Part shown: piece by piece, positions 1 to 10,000 of the stretch
Position numbering within the stretch: position 1 is the stretch's first letter
How the letters are laid out: each line of letters starts with the position of its first letter
Assembly: GCF_036865545.1 (NCBI RefSeq)
Contig: NZ_CP142208.1
Coordinates: 3,782,001 to 3,846,000, forward strand
Reading direction: 5' to 3'
Source of the DNA: Erwinia sp. E_sp_B01_1
GTDB lineage: Bacteria > Pseudomonadota > Gammaproteobacteria > Enterobacterales > Enterobacteriaceae
DNA length: 64,000 nt
Position numbers and translations under genes: made by a program
Notes under the pieces: model-generated
Databases searched by the model: none
What the model saw: the letters and a program-made list of their open reading frames with translations, nothing else
Told to the model about the DNA's origin: nothing

Positions 1-1296
1 TCAGGCTGGCTCCAGGTCACGGGCACGAAAACGGTACTGTTCGATCGAAGCCGGGAACATTTCGATGGAAAAACCAGCGTGCTCCGGTGGCATATAGGCC
101 GCTCCTTTGATCACGCAGGGATGGACAAAGTGTTCGTGCAGATGGTCCACATATTCAATGACCCGGCCCTCGTGCGTTCCGGCTATACAGAGAAAATCAA
201 TCATCGACAGATGCTGCACGTATTCACACAGCCCTACTCCTCCCGCATGGGGGCAGACTGGCAGATTGTATTTCGCGGCCATCAGCATCACGGCGAGGAT
301 TTCATTTACGCCGCCCATGCGGCAGGCATCAATCTGCACCACATCGATGGCACCCCGCATAATGAACTGTTTGAACATAATGCGGTTCTGGCACATCTCT
401 CCGGTAGCGACTTTGACCGGGGCAATCCCCTCGCGGATACGACGGTGGCCCTCGATGTCATCCGGGCTGGTGGGCTCTTCAATGAACCACGGATTAGCAA
501 AGGCCAGTTTATTGACCCAGGGAATAGCCTCATTGGTTTCCCAGACCTGATTAGCATCAATCATCAGCTTACGATCCGGGCCGATCACTTCACGCGCGAT
601 GGTGACCCGACGAATATCATCTTCCAGATCCCGGCCTACTTTCAGCTTCAGATAGTCGAACCCGGCATCCACCGCTTCCTGACACAGGCGGCGAAGTTTG
701 TCATCGGGATAGCCCAGCCAGCCCGCAGAAGTGGTGTAGCAGGGATAGCCCTCTTTCATCAGCGTTTGCAGACGCTGCTCTTTGTTATCCGCCTGCTGAC
801 GAAGCAGAGTCAGCGCCTCCTCCGGGGTTATACAGTCGGTGATGTAGCGGAAATCCACACAGCGCACCAGCTCCTCTGGCGACATTTCCGCTACCAGTCG
901 CCACAGCGGTTTCCCCTCTGCCTTACTCCACAGATCCCACACGGCGTTGATCACCGCCCCGGTCGCCAGGTGGATCGCGCCCTTATCCGGCCCAATCCAG
1001 CGTAGCTGGCTGTCGCTGGTAAAGGAGCGCCAGAATGCGCCCATATCGGCAGTAATGGCTGCCAGTTCACGCCCCGTTACCAGATGCTCAAGCGCGCGGA
1101 TCGCTGCACAACAAATTTCATTCCCCCGGCCAATAGTAAATGTCAGCCCGTGTCCGCTAAGAGCCGGGTTGTCCGTTTCTAAAATCACATAAGCCGCTGA
1201 ATAATCCGGGTCCGGATTCATGGCGTCCGATCCATCCAGCGAGAGAGAGGTCGGGAAACGGATATCTTCAACGCGCAGTGCCGTAATCGTGGTCAT
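1..1296 (-). CDS. L-fuconate dehydratase (enolase superfamily)
   Basis: Dehydrates L-fuconate to 2-keto-3-deoxy-L-fuconate in the cytosolic, non-phosphorylating L-fucose pathway. The 431-residue protein is the usual length for the family. It opens with the substrate-capping region (DGSDAMNPDPDYSAAY at about 21-36) and continues into the TIM barrel. The expected enolase-superfamily residues are in place: K217 and K219 in YLKLKV, metal ligands D247 (MIDAN), E273/E274 (FIEEPTSPDD) and E300 (ATGE), and the acid/base H350 (CPHAGG). From memory this pattern matches the characterised Xanthomonas campestris enzyme closely. The stop codon lies at the very edge of the window, so the gene is complete. 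It is the third gene of a minus-strand operon behind the SDR and the FAH hydrolase. The operon may continue beyond the left edge, where fuconolactonase or transport genes would be expected. Confidence 0.9.
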   Translation of the reverse strand: MTTITALRVEDIRFPTSLSLDGSDAMNPDPDYSAAYVILETDNPALSGHGLTFTIGRGNEICCAAIRALEHLVTGRELAAITADMGAFWRSFTSDSQLRWIGPDKGAIHLATGAVINAVWDLWSKAEGKPLWRLVAEMSPEELVRCVDFRYITDCITPEEALTLLRQQADNKEQRLQTLMKEGYPCYTTSAGWLGYPDDKLRRLCQEAVDAGFDYLKLKVGRDLEDDIRRVTIAREVIGPDRKLMIDANQVWETNEAIPWVNKLAFANPWFIEEPTSPDDIEGHRRIREGIAPVKVATGEMCQNRIMFKQFIMRGAIDVVQIDACRMGGVNEILAVMLMAAKYNLPVCPHAGGVGLCEYVQHLSMIDFLCIAGTHEGRVIEYVDHLHEHFVHPCVIKGAAYMPPEHAGFSIEMFPASIEQYRFRARDLEPA

Positions 1297-1320
1297 ACGA
1301 GCTTCCTTTTCAGTGCTGAC

Positions 1321-2163
1321 TTATGCCTGAGTGGTGATTTGACACTGTTCGCCCAGCCCTTCAATCCCCAGACGAATCTCTTGCCCGGCCCGTAAGTAGA
1401 CCGGTGGCTTCTGGCCCATACCCACGCCTGGCGGCGTGCCGGTAGAGATAACATCGCCGGGTTGCAGGCTCATAAAACGGCTGAGATAACTGATGATTTC
1501 CGGAATTTTAAAGATCATGGTGCTGGTGTTACCGTCCTGATAGCGTTTGCCGTCCACCTCCAGCCAGAGATGCAGCTGATTCGGATCCGCTATCTCATCG
1601 GTCGTCACCAGCCACGGCCCGAGTGGCCCAAAGGTGTCGCAACCTTTGCCTTTATCCCAGGTGCCGCCCCGCTCGATCTGAAACTCACGTTCAGAGACAT
1701 CGTTGATCACGCAATAACCGGCAACATGGGAAAGTGCCTCCGCCTCGCTGATATAGCGGCCCCCTTTGCCAATCACCACGCCAAGCTCCACTTCCCAGTC
1801 GGTCTTTTGTGAGTCACGGGGAATTTCGACCGCGTCATTCGGCCCCACGATAGCGCTGGTCCATTTACTGAATACCACCGGTTGCTTTGGAATTTCAGCC
1901 CCGGTCTCTGCGGCGTGATCGGCATAATTCAGGCCGATGCAGATAAACTTGCCCACATTGCCCACACAGGCTGCAATTCTTGGATTGCCTTCCACCAGCG
2001 GTAAAGCGTCAGTATTGAGCTTGCGAAGCTTATCCAGCGAGGCCGGGAGCAGGGCATTATCAGAAAGATCTTCAATCACCCCGGAGAGATCGCGGAGTTT
2101 GCCCTGCGCATCCAGCATGGCCGGACGCTCTTCTCCGGGCTGACCATAACGTAATAATTTCAT
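1321..2163 (-). CDS. FAH-family hydrolase, probable 2,4-diketo-3-deoxy-L-fuconate hydrolase
   Basis: A 280-residue member of the fumarylacetoacetate hydrolase (FAH) family. The N-terminal cap of about 60 residues (MKLLRYGQPGEERPAMLD) is followed by the catalytic fold with CIGLNYADHAAETG at about 74-87, the metal-binding stretch DWEVELGVVIG at about 122-132, and TGTPPGVGMGQ near the C-terminus. In the non-phosphorylating fucose pathway such an enzyme cleaves 2,4-diketo-3-deoxy-L-fuconate to pyruvate and lactate. That substrate assignment is inferred from the flanking fuconate dehydratase and dehydrogenase genes. The family itself also includes homoprotocatechuate and acylpyruvate hydrolases. 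It sits 24 bases before the dehydratase gene and 29 after the SDR gene, so the three are probably co-transcribed. Confidence 0.8.
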   Translation of the reverse strand: MKLLRYGQPGEERPAMLDAQGKLRDLSGVIEDLSDNALLPASLDKLRKLNTDALPLVEGNPRIAACVGNVGKFICIGLNYADHAAETGAEIPKQPVVFSKWTSAIVGPNDAVEIPRDSQKTDWEVELGVVIGKGGRYISEAEALSHVAGYCVINDVSEREFQIERGGTWDKGKGCDTFGPLGPWLVTTDEIADPNQLHLWLEVDGKRYQDGNTSTMIFKIPEIISYLSRFMSLQPGDVISTGTPPGVGMGQKPPVYLRAGQEIRLGIEGLGEQCQITTQA

Positions 2164-2192
2164 CTCTGATCCTTTTGGTTAAAAGTGGCGGC

Positions 2193-2933
2193 TCAGTTGC
2201 TCCAGCCACCATCAATAATCTGTACCGTGCCTGTGGTGTAGGCGCTGGCATCTGAAGCCAGGTATAACGCCAGCTGGGCGATCTCCTGAGTTTTACCAAT
2301 GCGCCCGATCGGCTGGCGGGCCACGAAAGCCTGATAAACCTCTTCCACGCTGCGCCCTTCAGCGAGTGCCTGTTCGGCGATGCGCTGATGCAAAGAGGGA
2401 GATTCAACGGTGCCAGGGCAGATAGCATTGCAGCGGATCCCTTTTGCGACGTAATCCGCCGCTACGGAACGGGTCAGGCCAATCACCGCCGCCTTGGAGG
2501 CGCTGTAGGCAAAACGGTTGGGCACCCCTTTAATGCTGGATGCGACCGAAGACATATTGATGATCGACCCTTTTTGCTGCGCCAGCATGGCAGGAAGAAA
2601 AGCCCGGATGGTGTGGAACATCGCCGTGACGTTCAGATCCAGGGCAAATTGCCACTCCTGTTCAGTGCAGCTCAGGATATCCCCGCTGTGCACCACGCCT
2701 GCACAGTTGAACAACACATCAAGGGTGCCGATCTCTTCTGCCAGCGCGTGGATCGCCTGCGCATCGGTCACATCCAGAATCCGTGCCGTTACGCCGGAAA
2801 TACCCTGCAAATTTGCAACATTGATATCGGTCGCTATCACTTCTGCCCCTGCGCTGGCAAAAAGTTGGGCCGTATTAAGCCCAATCCCCTGCCCTGCAGC
2901 GGTGATCAGGACTTTTTTACCCTCAAGATCCAT
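2193..2933 (-). CDS. Short-chain dehydrogenase, probable 2-keto-3-deoxy-L-fuconate dehydrogenase
   Basis: A classical SDR of 246 residues that would oxidise 2-keto-3-deoxy-L-fuconate with NAD+ before the FAH hydrolase cleaves the product. Visible motifs are the nucleotide-binding TAAGQGIG (11-18), the acidic D36 after the second strand (ATDIN, favouring NAD over NADP), NCAGV (76-80), the serine cluster NMSSVASS (126-133) and the catalytic YSASK (Y143, K147), with PGTVESP downstream. The start is supported by an AGGGAG ribosome-binding site seven bases upstream. It is the first gene of the minus-strand fucose operon, and the palindrome at 2958-2974 lies just upstream of its start. Substrate specificity is inferred from the neighbouring genes. 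Confidence 0.8.
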   Translation of the reverse strand: MDLEGKKVLITAAGQGIGLNTAQLFASAGAEVIATDINVANLQGISGVTARILDVTDAQAIHALAEEIGTLDVLFNCAGVVHSGDILSCTEQEWQFALDLNVTAMFHTIRAFLPAMLAQQKGSIINMSSVASSIKGVPNRFAYSASKAAVIGLTRSVAADYVAKGIRCNAICPGTVESPSLHQRIAEQALAEGRSVEEVYQAFVARQPIGRIGKTQEIAQLALYLASDASAYTTGTVQIIDGGWSN

Positions 2934-2957
2934 AACGTCTCCCTGGTTTCAAAGGAC

Positions 2958-2974
2958 TAATGGTCAGGCCATTA
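2958..2974. promoter_or_regulatory. Candidate GntR/FadR-type operator of the fucose operon
   Basis: A perfect 6-base inverted repeat, TAATGG-TCAGG-CCATTA, lies 25 bases upstream of the SDR start and between the divergent operon and regulator gene. Its core TGGTCAGGCCA fits the TGGTCnGnCCA-like half-sites known for FadR-subfamily GntR regulators. The adjacent GntR protein is the natural ligand. The position overlaps the expected operon leader or promoter, consistent with repression. Seen: the palindrome and its position. Inferred: its recognition. Confidence 0.5.
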
Positions 2975-3145
2975 ACGGTGAAAAAAAACGTTTTAAGCGG
3001 GGCCCTTTTGCTATCATTCAGGGCATACAGAGCTTAAAACGCATTCTTGTTAACTAGTTTTTCACATTTTAAAAACAAAGCAGCAAGAGCAATTTCCCGT
3101 AAGTGCTGGCTGAATCGCTTAACCTAAAAGGGCATCTGCTGACCC

Positions 3146-3898
3146 ATGCCGATAAAAAAATTAGAAAATCCAAGAATTTACCGACAGATTGCCGATCAGC
3201 TAAAAATGCTGATTGCCAGCGGTGAATTCCCTCCCGGCAGCAAGCTTCCGGCAGAACGCGATCTGGCCAGTCAGTTACAGGTCAGCCGGGCTTCGGTGCG
3301 CGAAGCTTTAATTGCGCTGGAGGTGATAGGGCTGGTGGATGTGCGGGTAGGCAACGGCGTGATTGTCTGCGATATCGCTTCACCGCCTTCAGAAGAGCCG
3401 GTGATGATGCAGGCAGGCCGCGATCAGTGGGCAGATGTGGATGATGAACTGGATATCCAGCTGGATTTCAGTGCGGAGCTGCCGCCCTTTTCTCTGCTGC
3501 AAACCCGCAGACTGATTGAACCTGAAACTGCTGCCCTGGCTGCGCGCCACGCTTCAGAAGCTGAACTGGCGTTGATTGAACAGGCTTATCAGCAGAACTG
3601 CAGGGATAACCGTCAGGGTTCAGCGACGCATCCGGGTGACAGGCTTTTCCATATTCGTATTGCGCAGGCCAGCGGCAATCCAGCCTATGCTTTTGTGATT
3701 GCGCATCTGCTGGGCCACCGCTATGGCAGCATGTTCCGCAGCCTGCAACAGCATTACACCCCGCAGGATATGCCCCACCGTTCTGAAACCGAACATCTGG
3801 CGATCCTGCAGGCGCTGAAAGCCCGCGATCCGCGAGCGGCTAAAAAAGCGATGAAGGATCACCTGGATGCAGTGATTGAGATTTTCGGGCGGGGATAA
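3146..3898 (+). CDS. GntR-family regulator (FadR subfamily) of L-fucose/fuconate catabolism
   Basis: A 250-residue transcription factor. Residues 10-75 form the winged helix-turn-helix typical of GntR proteins: YRQIADQLKMLIASGEFPPG, then KLPAERDLASQLQVSRASVR, and the wing ending near VRVGNGVIV. Residues about 110-245 form the all-helical FCD effector domain, with the usual metal-type residues (LLQTRRLIEPETAALAA, FHIRIAQASGN, HLAILQAL). FadR-subfamily regulators of sugar-acid operons normally repress until a pathway intermediate binds. Here the ligand would be fuconate or its keto-deoxy product, which is inference from the divergent operon. The ribosome-binding site is weak. The first methionine is chosen because the DNA-binding domain begins within ten residues of it. 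Confidence 0.85.
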   Translation: MPIKKLENPRIYRQIADQLKMLIASGEFPPGSKLPAERDLASQLQVSRASVREALIALEVIGLVDVRVGNGVIVCDIASPPSEEPVMMQAGRDQWADVDDELDIQLDFSAELPPFSLLQTRRLIEPETAALAARHASEAELALIEQAYQQNCRDNRQGSATHPGDRLFHIRIAQASGNPAYAFVIAHLLGHRYGSMFRSLQQHYTPQDMPHRSETEHLAILQALKARDPRAAKKAMKDHLDAVIEIFGRG

Positions 3899-4065
3899 AA
3901 AATAGCCGGAAAAATGAGTGCGGCGCATGACAGGTAATCCCCCTGCCTGGCGTGACAGGCTCTGTCCTGCACGCTCAAAGCACGCCTTCATTCTCCGGCT
4001 GTTCAGACTTTATGTATCACCAGCGAAATACTGTACGACCGATCGTGATGTTTTTCAGCGGTCAC

Positions 4066-4743
4066 CTAGCGGCGGTTACGCACCAGCTGATAACGGCGGG
4101 TCAGATATTCCACCGGCGCGCTCCAGATATGCACCAGACGGCAGAACGGGAACAGCAGGAACAGCGTCATGCCCAGTACCATATGCAGGCGAAATATTGG
4201 TGCCACGCCTTCAAGATGCTGAGAAGCACCGCCGTGGAAAGTCACCACCGCCTGCGCCCAGGCCACCAGCTTCATCATCTCGCTGCCGTCCAGATGCTGG
4301 GCGGAGAACGGGATGGTCAGCAGTCCCAGAGTGACCTGAACCACCAGCAGCGTCATAATCAAAATATCGCCGAAGCTACTGGTGGCTCTGATGCGGGGAT
4401 TAAACAGGCGACGTTTTAACAACAAAGCCCCACCCACCAGCGTCAGCAAGCCACAAATTCCACCGGCGATCATCGCCAGCTTCTGTTTCACATCAATCGG
4501 CAGGAAGGCTTGGTACATCCAGTGTGGCGTCAGCATGCCCACAATGTGCCCGAAGAAGATGCCAATGATGCCGATATGGAACAGATTCGAGGCCAGGCGC
4601 ATCCCTTTTTTATCCAGCATCTGGCTTGAACCTGCCCGCCAGCTGTACTGACCGTAGTCGTAACGCAGCCAGCTACCGATCAGGAAAACGGCTCCCGCCA
4701 GATAGGGATAGATGTCGAAAAAGAACTGAGATAAATAGTGCAT
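4066..4743 (-). CDS. narI: Respiratory nitrate reductase A, gamma subunit (cytochrome b)
   Basis: Membrane anchor of nitrate reductase A. It takes electrons from quinol at the periplasmic side and passes them through two haems b to NarH. The 225-residue protein has five hydrophobic segments. Haem-ligand histidines are visible in [17 protein letters not shown] and in [17 protein letters not shown], the positions known for the E. coli protein. The start [14 protein letters not shown] was chosen over a longer reading because it lies two bases after the narJ stop and matches the family N-terminus. It is the last gene of narGHJI, and no clear terminator was seen in the 167 bases between it and the converging GntR gene. 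Confidence 0.95.
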   Translation of the reverse strand: MHYLSQFFFDIYPYLAGAVFLIGSWLRYDYGQYSWRAGSSQMLDKKGMRLASNLFHIGIIGIFFGHIVGMLTPHWMYQAFLPIDVKQKLAMIAGGICGLLTLVGGALLLKRRLFNPRIRATSSFGDILIMTLLVVQVTLGLLTIPFSAQHLDGSEMMKLVAWAQAVVTFHGGASQHLEGVAPIFRLHMVLGMTLFLLFPFCRLVHIWSAPVEYLTRRYQLVRNRR

Positions 4744-4745
4744 GA

Positions 4746-5468
4746 TTAATGTCCTGTGGATCGTGAAGTGGCCTGCGCCACATCCAGATACTGGGGTGCT
4801 ACCGCCCCGGCAAAACGTCGCTGGTGCGCAGACTGCTGTGCAGAGGCGCATCCCTGCTCACCAAGGAACCTGACCTGCTCCTCTTCCCAGACGGCATCCA
4901 GCGCGGCGGGGGTATCATCGCGGGCTTCTTTCCCAACCTGAGACTCAAGGGCTTCTGCCCTGATACCGGAGTGGGAAAGCGACAGCAACGCGTCAAATAA
5001 CAGCGCATAAGGGCTTTCGCGCTGGAGTAAGCGCGCGGCCAGCAGGGCCAGAATCGGCGCAATATCCTGCAACCCACCGCGGGCACGTTCGGTGGAACCA
5101 TTCCCCAGATACTCCAGGTAGAGCGGCAGATAATCCGGCAGCTCTTTTGAATCCAGCTCCAGGCCATCCGCCCGGTACTGGTCCAGCAGATCAACCATTG
5201 CCTGGCCGCGATCGCGTGACTCGCCGTGCACATGTTCAAACAGCAGCAGCGAGGTAGCCCGGCCACGATCGAACAGCTCGCAGTAGTCCGCCTGCACATC
5301 CAGCAACGGACGGGTGCAGAAATCGGTAATGAACTTTACCAGCCCTGAAAGGTGTGGCTGATCCAGTTCCGCCGCCTGCTCCAGCGCCTCAATGACATCC
5401 TGATAATGATCGAACAGATCCCGATCCGGATAATCCAGCAGGCGACCGATTGCGCGTAAGGTGATCAT
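4746..5468 (-). CDS. narJ: Nitrate reductase molybdenum cofactor assembly chaperone
   Basis: Cytoplasmic chaperone that binds the N-terminus of apo-NarG and holds the NarGH complex until the molybdenum cofactor and the FS0 cluster are inserted. It is not part of the final enzyme. The 240-residue all-helical protein carries family features such as [16 protein letters not shown] near the start and [20 protein letters not shown] at about 64-83. It overlaps the narH stop by four bases (ATGA), indicating translational coupling, and is followed two bases later by narI. Confidence 0.95.
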   Translation of the reverse strand: MITLRAIGRLLDYPDRDLFDHYQDVIEALEQAAELDQPHLSGLVKFITDFCTRPLLDVQADYCELFDRGRATSLLLFEHVHGESRDRGQAMVDLLDQYRADGLELDSKELPDYLPLYLEYLGNGSTERARGGLQDIAPILALLAARLLQRESPYALLFDALLSLSHSGIRAEALESQVGKEARDDTPAALDAVWEEEQVRFLGEQGCASAQQSAHQRRFAGAVAPQYLDVAQATSRSTGH

Positions 5469-7009
5469 GAGCGATCCTCCTGCGGCGGCGTTTTACGGCC
5501 CACATCGATGGCATCAATACGGCGGCTGTTGAACAGGTTGAATTTGCTGTCGCTGCCGTGGCAGCCGTCGCCGAAGCTGAAGCCGCAGCTCTTGCTTTCC
5601 GGGAAGGCTTCACGGGCCAGTTCACGGTGGCTGGAAGGCACCACGAAGCGATCTTCGTAGTTAGCAATGGCCAGATAGCGGTACATCTCCTGCGCCTGTG
5701 CCTCTGTCAGCCCTACCTGTTCCAGCGCGCGGGTATCCACTTCGCCGTCGACAGTTTCCGCACGTTTGTAGTGACGCATCGCCAGCATACGTTTCAGAGC
5801 CAGCAGCACCGGGGCGGTATCGCCAGCGGTCAGCAGGTTCGCCAGATACTGCACCGGAATACGCAGGCTCCCGACGTCTGGCAGCACACCGCTGTGCCCC
5901 AGCTCACCCGCATCGGCCACGGACTGAATTGGCGACAGCGGTGGCACGTACCACACCATTGGCAGCGTGCGGTATTCAGGATGCAGCGGCAGCGCCAGCT
6001 TCCAGTCCATCGCCATTTTGTACACCGGCGAACGCTGAGCGGCATCAATCACGCTGTGCGGGATACCGTCGGCCAGCGCCTGCTCAATCACCGCCGGATC
6101 GTTGGGATCCAGGAAGATATCCAGCTGGCGCTGATAGAGATCTTTCTCGTTCTCTGCCGAAGCCGCCTGCTCGATACGATCGGCGTCATACAGCAGCACG
6201 CCCAGATAACGAATACGGCCCACGCAGGTTTCGGAACAGACCGTTGGCTGGCCTGCTTCAATGCGGGGATAGCAGAAGATGCATTTCTCAGACTTGCCGC
6301 TCTTCCAGTTAAAGTAGATTTTTTTATACGGGCAGCCGGTCAGGCACATCCGCCAGCCACGGCATTTGTCCTGATCGATCAGCACGATGCCATCTTCGCC
6401 ACGCTTGTAGATAGCGCCACTTGGACAGGTCGCCACGCACGCCGGATTAAGGCAATGCTCGCAAAGGCGCGGCAGATACATCATGAAAGTGTTTTCAAAC
6501 TGGCCGTACATCTCTTTCTGGATATTATCGAAATTCTTGTCTGCGGAGCGTTTGGAGAACTCACCGCCCAGGATCTCTTCCCAGTTGGGGCCGTTTTCGA
6601 TCTTCTTCATCCGCTTACCGGTGATCAACGACCGGGGACGGGCGATCGGCTGGTGTTTCCCTGCCGGTGCCGTGTGCAGATTCTGGTAATCAAAATCAAA
6701 CGGCTCGTAATAGTCATCCAGCGCCGGGACATCGGGGTTAGCAAAGATTTTGGACAACAGGCCGATGCGGCTGCCCATACGCGGCTCCAGCTTGCCGTTG
6801 ATCTTGCGGATCCAGCCGCCTTTCCACTTCTGCTGGTCTTCCCAGGCATGGGGATAACCCACGCCAGGCTTGCTTTCTACGTTGTTGAACCAGGCATATT
6901 CCATGCCTTCACGACTGGTCCAGACGTTTTTACAGGTGACCGAACAGGTGTGGCATCCGATGCATTTGTCCAGGTTCAGCACCATGCCGACTTGCGAACG
7001 AATTTTCAT
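5465..7009 (-). CDS. narH: Respiratory nitrate reductase A, beta subunit (iron-sulfur)
   Basis: Electron-transfer subunit of nitrate reductase A, located on the cytoplasmic face. It is 514 residues long, the normal family length. Four cysteine clusters are visible: CIGCHTCSVTCK near residue 16, CEHCLNPACVATCP at about 184-197, the cluster containing CRGWRMCLTGCP where a tryptophan replaces one cysteine (the hallmark of the 3Fe-4S centre), and CIFCYPRIEAGQPTVCSETC. It overlaps the narG stop by four bases and the narJ start by four bases. Confidence 0.96.
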   Translation of the reverse strand: MKIRSQVGMVLNLDKCIGCHTCSVTCKNVWTSREGMEYAWFNNVESKPGVGYPHAWEDQQKWKGGWIRKINGKLEPRMGSRIGLLSKIFANPDVPALDDYYEPFDFDYQNLHTAPAGKHQPIARPRSLITGKRMKKIENGPNWEEILGGEFSKRSADKNFDNIQKEMYGQFENTFMMYLPRLCEHCLNPACVATCPSGAIYKRGEDGIVLIDQDKCRGWRMCLTGCPYKKIYFNWKSGKSEKCIFCYPRIEAGQPTVCSETCVGRIRYLGVLLYDADRIEQAASAENEKDLYQRQLDIFLDPNDPAVIEQALADGIPHSVIDAAQRSPVYKMAMDWKLALPLHPEYRTLPMVWYVPPLSPIQSVADAGELGHSGVLPDVGSLRIPVQYLANLLTAGDTAPVLLALKRMLAMRHYKRAETVDGEVDTRALEQVGLTEAQAQEMYRYLAIANYEDRFVVPSSHRELAREAFPESKSCGFSFGDGCHGSDSKFNLFNSRRIDAIDVGRKTPPQEDRS

Positions 7010-10000
7010 GCCTTACTCTCCTGCTGGCTGCCCTGGCAATCGTCGGTGCCTTCACCGTCTAACCAGTCGATGTTGTTCATTTTTCTGACCACCACGAACT
7101 CGTCGCGGTTGGACCCTACGGTGCCGTAATAGTTGAAGCCATAGGACTGCTGCGCATAGCCGCCGATCATATGGGTCGGTTTAGGACAGGTGCGCGTCAC
7201 CGAGTTATGGATGCCGCCGCGCTGGCTGGTGATTTCCGATCCCGGAATATTCACAATACGTTCCTGGGCGTGATACATCATCGTCATCCCGGCGGGAACA
7301 CGCTGGCTGACCACCGCACGAGCCGTCAGTGCGCCGTTGGCGTTGAAGGCTTCAATCCAGTCGTTGTCCTCAATCCCCAGCTCTTTCGCATCATCTTCAC
7401 TCATCCAGACAATCGGCCCACCACGCGACAGCGTCAGCATCAGCAGGTTGTCGCTGTAGGTTGAGTGGATGCCCCATTTCTGGTGCGGCGTCAGGAAGTT
7501 CAGCGCCTTCTCAGGATTGCCGTTGGGCTTCTGATTCAGCAGCGGTTTTGCCGCGCGGGTATCAATCGGTGGACGGTACACCAGCAGGCTTTCGCCGAAG
7601 GCACGCATCCATTCGTGATCCTGATAAAGCTGCTGGCGGCCGCTCAGCGTGCGCCAGGGGATCAGCTCGTGCACGTTGGTGTAGCAGGCGTTATAGGAGA
7701 CGTGTTCATCTTCCAGGCCAGACCAGGTCGGGCTTGAGATGATTTTGCGTGGCTGCGCCTGAATATCGCGGAAGCGGATTTTTTCATCTTCTTTATTCAG
7801 TGCCAGATGAGTGTGGTCGCGCCCGGTAATTTCGCTCAGGGCCTGCCAGGCTTTCACCGCTACCTGACCATTAGTTTCCGGGGCCAGAGAAAGGATCACT
7901 TCGGCCGCATCAATGGCGCTGTCGATATTAGGGCGTCCGGCTGCCGGGCCATCGGCTTTGACGTAGTTAAGCTGCTTCAGGAAGTCGACTTCGGTCTGGG
8001 TATTCCAGCCGATGCCTTTCCCGCCGTTGCCCAGCTTGTCCATTAAAGGCCCCAGAGAGGTGAAGCGCTCATAGGTGGCCGGATAGTCACGCTCAACCAC
8101 GATAATGTGCGGCGCGGTTTTCCCCGGGATCAGCTCACATTCGCCTTTCTTCCAGTCTTTCACATCAAAAGCCTGAGCGAGTTCCGCCGGAGAGTCATGC
8201 TGCACCGGCAGCGTCACCACATCGGTTTCCTGCCCCAGATGACCCACGCACAGTTCAGAGAAGGTTTTGGCAATCCCTTTATAGATTTCCCAGTCGCTTT
8301 TTGACTCCCAGGCTGGATCAACCGCAGCGGAGAGCGGATGAATAAACGGATGCATATCCGAGGTATTCATATCGTCTTTTTCATACCAGGTGGCGGTAGG
8401 CAGCACGATATCGGAGTAGAGACAGGTGCTGGACATACGGAAATCCAGCGTCACGACCAGATCCAGTTTTCCTTCACCGCCCTGATCCTGCCACTCCACT
8501 TCTTCCGGCTTCACGCTCCCCTGCGCACCCAGGTCTTTACCCTGAATGCCATTCTCGGTGCCCAGCAGGTATTTCAGCATGTACTCATGCCCTTTACCGG
8601 AGGAGCCGAGCAGGTTGGAGCGCCAGACAAACAGGTTTCTTGGGAAGTTTTTCGGATCGTCCGGCTGCTCTGCGGCAAAGCGCAGCGTACCCTGCTTCAG
8701 GTTTTCGACGGTGTAATCAACCGGAGACAGGCCTGCAGCTTTCGCCTGAGCAGCAATGTGCAGCGGGTTAGTGTCCAGCTGAGGGGCGGAAGGCAGCCAG
8801 CCCATCCGTTCGGAGCGAACGTTGAAATCAATCAGGCTGCCGCTGTAGCGGGTTTTATCCGCCAGCGGAGAAAGCAGCTCATCGGTGGTGACCGTTTCAT
8901 AACGCCACTGGCTGGAGTGGTTATAGAAGAAGGAGGTGCTGTTCATATGGCGCGGGGGACGCTGCCAGTCCAGCGCAAACGCCAGCGGCGTCCAGCCGGT
9001 TTGCGGTCGCAGCTTTTCCTGGCCCACATAGTGCGCCCAGCCGCCGCCGCTCTGCCCTACGCAACCGCAGAACACCAGCATGTTGATCAGACCCCGGTAG
9101 TTCATGTCCATGTGATACCAGTGGTTCATCCCGGCACCGACGATGATCATCGAACGACCACGGGTTTTTTCGGCGTTTTCGGCAAACTCACGGGCAATAC
9201 GGATGATGTTCTGGCGCGACACGCCGGTGATCTGCTCTGCCCAGGCCGGGCTGTAAGCTTTCACTTCGTCATAACTGTTCGCGCAATTGTCGTCGTTCAG
9301 GCCGCGATCCAGCCCGTAGTTCGCCAGCGTCAGATCGTAAACGCTGGTGACCAGTCCTTCACTGCCGTCGGCCAGCTGCAGCCGTTTAACCGGCAGCTTG
9401 TGCAGCAGGATCTCTTCCAGCGCCACGCTGTTGAAATTCTCACTGGTGATGCCGCCGAAGTACGGGAAGCCCACCTCGACCACCTCATCGTGGCTGCCCA
9501 GCAGGCTGAGCTGCAGCTCGACTTCCTGCTGCATTTTGCCTTCGCGGGACTCCAGGTTCCATTTGCCTTTTTCGCCCCAGCGGAAGCCAATCGATCCCTG
9601 CGGGGCCACCAGCTCGCCATCCGCCTGATTTATGGCGATGGTTTTCCATTCAGGGTTATTTTCCTGACCCAGACCATCCACCAAATCACTGGCGCGTAAC
9701 TGGCGACCGGCGGCGTAATGGCCTCCTTCACGCGGTTCCAGCAATACCAGCATTGGCATATCGGTGTAGCGCCTGACGTAGTCGCGGAAATAGCCCACTT
9801 CACGGTCAAGGTGGAACTCTTTCAGCATCACATGGCCCATCGCCAGCGCCATAGCGCTGTCCGTGCCCTGTTTCGGATTCAGCCACTGGTCACAAAGCTT
9901 GGCGACTTCCGCATAGTCCGGGGTGATCGCTACCGTTTTCGTGCCTTTGTAGCGCACTTCCGTAAAGAAGTGGGCATCCGGCGTACGGGTCTGAGGCACG

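Noticed and set aside
3899..4065. A regulatory RNA between the GntR gene and narI
   Set aside because: Converging gene ends only; no clear hairpin with a T tract and no conserved motif was seen.
5558..7129. 523-codon open frame on the plus strand antisense to narH
   Set aside because: It overlaps a clearly functional narH fully, has a His/Gln-rich antisense composition and no recognisable domain.
8338..9699. 453-codon open frame antisense to narG
   Set aside because: Same reason: it lies wholly within narG and has no supporting ribosome-binding site or family match.
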